From positions 325,032 to 389,031 of the forward strand of contig CAVTFR010000002.1 in NCBI GenBank assembly GCA_963734025.1: 64,000 nt of DNA, written 5' to 3'. The translations under genes were made by a program, and so were the position numbers. How positions within the stretch are numbered: the stretch's first letter is position 1; each line of letters starts with the position of its first letter. Origin of the DNA: JACVRW01 sp963734025 (GTDB lineage Bacteria > Actinomycetota > Thermoleophilia > Solirubrobacterales > Thermoleophilaceae). Of the stretch, positions 59,915 through 64,000 are shown piece after piece. Below the pieces are notes generated by a model, which was not told the DNA's origin, did not search any database, and worked only from the letters and a program-made list of their open reading frames with translations.

Positions 59915-62575
59915 TCAGCGCCGCACCGCTCCAGGCGCAACCAGCCCGAGCTCGCGCGCACGAGCGACGGCCTCGCTGCGCGTATGAGCGTCGAGCTTCG
60001 CGTATATGTGGCGCATGTGCGTCCGGACGGTATTGGTGGACACGACGAGCTCGGACGCGATTTCCGACGCGGTCAGGTTGCTCGGCAGATACCTGACCAC
60101 GCGCAGCTCGGCCTCGCTCAACTCATCGCGGAGCGGCGCATCCGATCCACGCTGAGGAGAGGAGCGCCCGGCCAGCGTGTCGAGGATCGTCGAGATGAGC
60201 GTCGCGTGGGCGGTCCGATGTTTCGGGTGGCGCTCGAGCAGCTCCCGGCTCGGCCAGAGCATGAAGGGCAGGATGAGGCCGTCCGGCTCGGCGAGCTCCA
60301 GCGTCGCCTCGAGCGCCTCCTCCGCCGCGCGCCGGTCGCCGAGCCGATCGCTGGCCTTGGCTTGGAGCAAGAGCGCCTCGGCGCGCGCCCAGCGCTTGTA
60401 CAGCGCCGGCGCAGAACCGTCGACCACGGGCGCCAGCGCCTCGATCGCCCCTTCCGGGCTGTCCTGTTCGAGCTCCAGAGCCGCGAGCGCGATGCGGACT
60501 CCGGCGCGGTTACGCTGTTCCGCGCTCAAACGGTCGATCTCGAGTTGTGCGGAATCCGTGTCGCCCATTCGCACCCGTACCTGGAGAGCGCGCCCGTGCA
60601 CGTCGACCGTGAACACGTGCTCGCTGGCGAGCAGCCGTTCGAGGCTCTGCGCGCGCGCGAACTCCGCCAGCGCTTCGTCGAAGCGGCCCTCGCCGAAGCG
60701 CAGCATGCCGCGGGCGTGTTGGAGCACGACCTCGGTCCCCCGGTCGGCTGCCGTGCGTAGCGACTCCTCCGCGCGCGTGAGATGGCGCTCGGCTTCGGCG
60801 AAGCGCCCCATCCGCACGAGCGCCATGCCGGCCATCGCGAACGCGCCGGTCGTGATCGACTGGCTGGTCCAGCCGTGCTCCTCGGCAATCGCGAGTGCCC
60901 GCTCGCTCAGCTCGAGCGCGAGCGGCAGCGGCTGCCCGGTGAGCGGCGCGGCGAGTGCGAGGTGCGCGAGGCAGCCGACCTCGATGAACGGCCGTGAGAT
61001 CCGCCGCGTGCGGTTGAGGGCGTCCTCGAGGCGCTGCCGAGCGTCGTCGGGATGGCCGGCCCACAGTTCCGCGATGCCCAGGTTCATCAGTGCGAGTGCC
61101 CAGTAATCCGGCCGTACGGGCAGCTCGTTTGCGTCTGCCGTAGCGCCGAGCGCTGCCTCCAGTGCGCGCATTGCTTCCTGAGCCTCGGGCAGATCGTTGC
61201 GGCGGCGCGCGAGCTCGCCCTCGATGACGGCCAGATACACGTCGAAGACGCGCCGTCTGTCTGCCGGAGCCGCTGCCGCCAGTCGCCGAGCGACGGCGAA
61301 TTGGGCGGCGGCCTCGTCGAGCAGGCCGTGGAGGATGCTGTCGATCGCAAGCGCGGCCGCGAGATTTCCATCGCCCAGATTGGCATCGGCCGGGAACACG
61401 CCAAGCAGCGCGTGGAGCGTCTCGCCCCGCCCGGCCATCGTCAGCGTGAAGTAGTTGTCCACGAGCAGGCGCGCAGCAGGGTCCCAGTCACCGGCCGCTT
61501 GATAGTGGCGGACGGCTTCGACGACGTCGCCTTCTTGTTCATGCCAGGCGGCCGCGGCGCGGTGCAGCGAGGGGATCGTCGCCGGCGCGGTGCGCCGCAA
61601 TTCGAGGCGCAGCAGATCGGCGAACAGGTGGTGGTAGCGGAACCAGGTACGGCCGGCGTCGAGCGCGGTGACCAACGCGTTCCGGTCCTCCAGTTGCTGG
61701 AGGGTCGCCTCGGCCCCCGTGGCGCCGGTGAGTGCATCGGCGAGCGGGCCGCTGACGCGCTCCAGGAGCGACGTGCGCAGAAGCAGGTCGCGCACCTCCG
61801 GCGGCTGGCGCTCCAGCACCTCCGCGAGGAGGTAGCCCGCCACGGTCCGCTCGCTGCCGGAGAACTCGGACACGAAGCGCTCCGGGTCGGGGTGCGCGGC
61901 CAGCGAGATCGCCGCCAGCCGCAAACCGGCCGCCCATCCCTCGGTGCGTTCGTGCAGCGAGGCGAGGGCCTGATCCGACAGAGTGATCCCGCCGGCGCGG
62001 AACAGCGCGCGGGTTTCGTCGAGCGAGAAGCGCAGGTCGGGCCCGCGCAGCTCCGTCAGCTCGCCCGAGAGCCTCAGGCGATGCAGGCCAAGCGCCGGCT
62101 CCTCGCGCGTCGCGAGCAGGATCCGGACCAGTGCGGGTGGCCGCGTGATCAGCATCTCCAGCCAGGCGAGCGCGTCTTCCGAGTCGAGCTCGTGCAGGTC
62201 GTCGATCAGGAGTTGGACCGGCGCCTCGAGCCGCTCCAACTGCGCCAGAAGCCGCTCTACCACCACCGCGCCCGCGAAGCCCGGCGCCGGACTGACCCGC
62301 TCGACGACCTCGTCGCCGGCCGCATCAGCGAGGGCGTCGACCACGTGAAGCCAGAACCGCTGCGCGTCACGCTCGCCGCGCTCGACAGTGACCCACGCGA
62401 CGGCCTCTTCGATCCGCGCGGTCCACGACCGCAGCAGAACGGTCTTCCCGCTTCCCGCAGGTGCGCAAACGAGCGTGACGGTGCCCGGAGCGGCGGCTGA
62501 CAGCCGCTCGAAGAGAGCGGGTCGCGAAAGGAACCGATCCGCGGGCGATCGCGTCTGCTGCTGGGTCTCGGCCAA
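59915..62575 (-). CDS. MalT-like LuxR (LAL) transcriptional regulator
   Basis: 886 residues from TTG 62575; TTG 62599 would add 8 residues but lies in the shared element. Walker A is CAPAGSGKT near residue 40, Walker B LLIDDLHELD near 130. A winged helix and a TPR-like helical array (about 340-800) follow. The LuxR HTH is at the end (LTASEIASELVVSTNTVRTH and HIYAKLDAHTRSEAVA). These STAND ATPases switch on target promoters after binding a small inducer. It is the only regulator in the second island, beside five copies of one element. Confidence 0.92.
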   Translation of the reverse strand: MAETQQQTRSPADRFLSRPALFERLSAAAPGTVTLVCAPAGSGKTVLLRSWTARIEEAVAWVTVERGERDAQRFWLHVVDALADAAGDEVVERVSPAPGFAGAVVVERLLAQLERLEAPVQLLIDDLHELDSEDALAWLEMLITRPPALVRILLATREEPALGLHRLRLSGELTELRGPDLRFSLDETRALFRAGGITLSDQALASLHERTEGWAAGLRLAAISLAAHPDPERFVSEFSGSERTVAGYLLAEVLERQPPEVRDLLLRTSLLERVSGPLADALTGATGAEATLQQLEDRNALVTALDAGRTWFRYHHLFADLLRLELRRTAPATIPSLHRAAAAWHEQEGDVVEAVRHYQAAGDWDPAARLLVDNYFTLTMAGRGETLHALLGVFPADANLGDGNLAAALAIDSILHGLLDEAAAQFAVARRLAAAAPADRRRVFDVYLAVIEGELARRRNDLPEAQEAMRALEAALGATADANELPVRPDYWALALMNLGIAELWAGHPDDARQRLEDALNRTRRISRPFIEVGCLAHLALAAPLTGQPLPLALELSERALAIAEEHGWTSQSITTGAFAMAGMALVRMGRFAEAERHLTRAEESLRTAADRGTEVVLQHARGMLRFGEGRFDEALAEFARAQSLERLLASEHVFTVDVHGRALQVRVRMGDTDSAQLEIDRLSAEQRNRAGVRIALAALELEQDSPEGAIEALAPVVDGSAPALYKRWARAEALLLQAKASDRLGDRRAAEEALEATLELAEPDGLILPFMLWPSRELLERHPKHRTAHATLISTILDTLAGRSSPQRGSDAPLRDELSEAELRVVRYLPSNLTASEIASELVVSTNTVRTHMRHIYAKLDAHTRSEAVARARELGLVAPGAVRR

Positions 62576-62597
62576 TGCCCAATGGAGACTCTCCCAC

Positions 62598-62627
62598 AAT
62601 CACACGAAGTTTGTGATGACCGCTCAC
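62598..62627 (+). promoter_or_regulatory. LAL-regulon element, copy 5 (DUF1269 gene and LAL gene)
   Basis: Plus strand: AATCACACGAAGTTTGTGA then TGACCGCTCAC. It has the best symmetry of the five. It ends 58 bp before ATG 62686 and lies 22 bp from the LAL start at 62575, so it can act on both genes. Confidence 0.75.
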
Positions 62628-62685
62628 ACGCTCCGGCGAGAGCCTTGGACCGTCCCTGAAAGCACTCAAAGAAAGGTTGGTCCTA

Positions 62686-63336
62686 ATGACCCCCGACTAC
62701 TTCTCACCGGACAACGTGCTGGTCGTCACCTTCGGCGAAGACCCGGAGAACGACAAGAACGCCTACCAGGCGCTCACCGACCTGAAGCAGCTCGATTCCC
62801 AGGATCAGATCAAGATCACGGGCGCTGCTGTCGTAACGCGTGACGGCGAGGGCCGCGTCGACATCAAGAGCGATGTTGGCGAGGACCCCTACGTCGGCAC
62901 CGCGAGCGGCGGCCTGATCGGCCTGCTGGTCGGGATCATCGGCGGCCCGCTCGGCATGCTGCTCGGAGGAACGTACGGAATGCTCGTCGGATCGCTGTTC
63001 GACATCGATGAGGTCGATACGACGGAATCGGTCCTCGGCGAGATCTCGAAGCAGGTCCAGCCGACGAGGACCGCGGTCCTCGCTCAGGTCACCGAGCAGG
63101 GCCCCGAGGTCATCGACGCCGCGATGGCACGGCTTGGTGGCGAGGTCCTGCGCCGGCCGGCGGTCGACGTCGAAGAGGAGATCGCTGCGGCCGAGGAGGC
63201 GCAGCGGAAGGCCAAGCATGAGGCTCGCAAGGAGCTGCATGAGGCTCGCGTCGAGAAGACCAAGGCAGACACACACGCCAAGGTCGAGGAAATGAAGGCG
63301 AAGCTCCGTCTACCCAAGGCAGGCGCGAGCGCATAG
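62686..63336 (+). CDS. DUF1269-like membrane-associated protein
   Basis: 216 residues from ATG 62686, with AAAGG upstream. Residues 60-115 are a Gly-rich hydrophobic hairpin (GLIGLLVGIIGGPLGMLLGG, TYGMLVGSLF). Before it is a ferredoxin-like domain (VLVVTFGEDPENDKNAYQAL). After about 165 a long charged helix runs to the end (EEAQRKAKHEARKELHEARV). Proteins of this kind occur in stress loci; no enzyme role. It is followed by a strong terminator. Confidence 0.82.
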   Translation: MTPDYFSPDNVLVVTFGEDPENDKNAYQALTDLKQLDSQDQIKITGAAVVTRDGEGRVDIKSDVGEDPYVGTASGGLIGLLVGIIGGPLGMLLGGTYGMLVGSLFDIDEVDTTESVLGEISKQVQPTRTAVLAQVTEQGPEVIDAAMARLGGEVLRRPAVDVEEEIAAAEEAQRKAKHEARKELHEARVEKTKADTHAKVEEMKAKLRLPKAGASA

Positions 63337-63414
63337 CTCCTCCCACCGCGGGCGGCGGCGCGCTCGCTCCCGGGGCGCCACAGCCATCTTGGGCGGTGAG
63401 TCCACGAGCAACGA

Positions 63415-63441
63415 GGAAAGCCCGCGTTTAGCGGGCTTTCC
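63415..63441 (+). terminator. strong intrinsic terminator hairpin
   Basis: GGAAAGCCCGC and GCGGGCTTTCC form a perfect 11-bp stem with the 5-nt loop GTTTA. The stem ends in CTTTCC, giving a short U-run. It ends the DUF1269 transcript. Confidence 0.8.
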
Positions 63442-63462
63442 CATGCGCCCAGAGGAGACCCC

Positions 63463-63659
63463 ATGACCGAGCAGTGCGCGCGTGCGGCTATGTGCGCGTG
63501 TCAACCGACGAGCAGGCCGAGCGCGGCCACTCGATCGGAGAGCAGGAGCGCCTGATCTGCGAGGTCGCCGCGCCTGTAGCGAGGCCGGGACCATCGTCGG
63601 CCAGTCGGGTCTCGCTCAGCGCTCGCCCGCCGTCCGTCAGCACTTCCGCTTCCGCATGA
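63463..63659 (+). pseudogene. serine recombinase (resolvase) N-terminal remnant
   Basis: ATG 63463 has AGGAG upstream, but the frame breaks after a few codons. In the next frame (from 63474) the resolvase start is plain: GYVRVSTDEQAERGHSIGEQ with the catalytic Ser. After about 30 residues the similarity is lost. A large serine integrase was probably here and was deleted. It lies about 250 bp from the tRNA-Ser, where an island integrase would be expected. Confidence 0.7.
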
Positions 63660-63735
63660 AGGGAGCACCCTCCAGGGCAACGCGTTCGACGCTGGGCGGC
63701 AGAGATCGGAGCTGAGCGCGGAAGGAAACTGATGG

Positions 63736-63919
63736 GCCAGACGCACCCCCGGATTGGCTAGCGGCGTCGCCGGGCCGTGATCAGCCAGGAACGCGCGTCG
63801 AGGACCACGCCGCGCTCGTCGTCGTAGTGCGCCGCGAGCGTCTCGCGCAGGCGCTCGAGGGTACGAGCCGCGCCTGCTGATGCGGGATTCCGTGCTGTGA
63901 AACGGAGGGGGAGGGATTC
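63736..63919. repeat. 184-bp direct repeat, right copy
   Basis: Matches 52909-53092 at 181 of 184 positions. Its right end lies inside the tRNA-Ser 3' end, and the full tRNA continues to 63991. Confidence 0.9.
63758..63865 (-). pseudogene. C-terminal tail of a SAM-methyltransferase-like gene, right copy
   Basis: Same tail as at 52931-53038, with two amino-acid changes (HYDDERGVVLDAR). No start or body. Confidence 0.4.
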
Positions 63920-63991
63920 GAACCCTCGGTGGACCGTAAGGCCCACAACGGTTTTCGAGACCGCCCCGTTCAACCGCTCCGGCACCCCTCC
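63903..63991 (-). tRNA. tRNA-Ser(CGA)
   Basis: 89 nt, minus strand. The acceptor stem GGAGGGG pairs with CCCCTCC, with discriminator G at 63903. The anticodon loop CTCGAAA gives anticodon CGA, reading UCG. The long variable arm (GTGGGCC, TTAC, GGTCCAC) is the class II mark of serine tRNAs, and the T-loop is TTCGAAT. CCA is not encoded. Its 3' end is the common edge of the repeats at 34877 and 53092. Confidence 0.93.
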
Positions 63992-64000
63992 GGGGCGTCA

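Noticed and set aside
1..64000. CRISPR arrays, rRNA genes and IS elements with transposase
   Set aside because: No regularly spaced repeats, no rRNA-like stretches and no transposase motifs were seen on either strand.

Overview
The window is high-GC DNA (roughly 70 % by eye) with dense, often overlapping genes, many GTG and TTG starts, F420/deazaflavin-type enzymes, HtaA-like secreted proteins, DUF427, HipA-like/DUF3037 and MalT-like LuxR regulators. This suggests an actinobacterium, most likely of the Thermoleophilia/Solirubrobacterales type. The taxon is inferred from gene style, not from a marker gene. There is no rRNA and no CRISPR array. There is one complete tRNA, tRNA-Ser(CGA), at the right end, plus several fragments of the same tRNA.

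Left part (1-24 kb): a minus-strand run with phenylalanine hydroxylase and two FAD oxidoreductases, divergent from an Lrp-type regulator that has a clear inverted repeat. It is followed by an XRE-cupin regulator, a decayed thioredoxin-reductase-like gene, an amine oxidase, a frameshifted winged-helix protein, a DUF3037-MGMT fusion after a HipA-like kinase, an LLM flavin enzyme, DUF427, a drug MFS pump and a DrrAB-like ABC exporter. Then come a MarR regulator between two truncated VOC genes, an HtaA/SDR group, an ECF sigma/anti-sigma pair divergent from a two-domain HtaA protein, and a group II PLP decarboxylase divergent from a second Lrp regulator.

Middle (24-35 kb): an SGNH hydrolase, small enzymes, and a tightly coupled three-gene cassette (membrane-anchored protein, HTTM/VKGC-like protein, and a hairpin-barrel plus MarC-like fusion). 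After it lie mostly single minus-strand enzymes, several of them frameshifted.

Right part (35-64 kb): the tRNA-Ser 3' end appears at 34.88 kb, at 53.08 kb (inside a 184-bp direct repeat) and in the full tRNA at 63.9 kb, all in the same orientation. This looks like two islands stacked behind one tRNA. The first (34.9-53.1 kb) carries a CNB-TrxR gene, DHFR-like enzymes, cysteine dioxygenase/LysR, a DMT exporter, a NarL-type two-component pair, an HD-GYP/LuxR protein, a metallophosphoesterase, PspC and a LysM-VanY peptidase. The second (53.1-63.9 kb) carries GH15, a 38-aa ORF, DoxX, diacylglycerol kinase and PAP2, a KUP remnant with an AI-2E permease, HdeD, amphi-Trp, a DUF1269 protein and a large MalT-like LuxR (LAL) regulator, ending in a broken serine recombinase beside the tRNA.

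The most interesting signal is in this last island. Five copies of a 30-bp element (TCAC-N9-GTGA followed by YGACCGCTCAC) lie upstream of five of its transcription units. One copy sits between the LAL regulator and the DUF1269 gene. This looks like a compact, possibly undescribed LAL-controlled regulon for envelope or osmotic/acid stress.

Many genes here carry frameshifts or internal deletions. Some may be assembly errors, but several are clean truncations that single-base errors would not produce.
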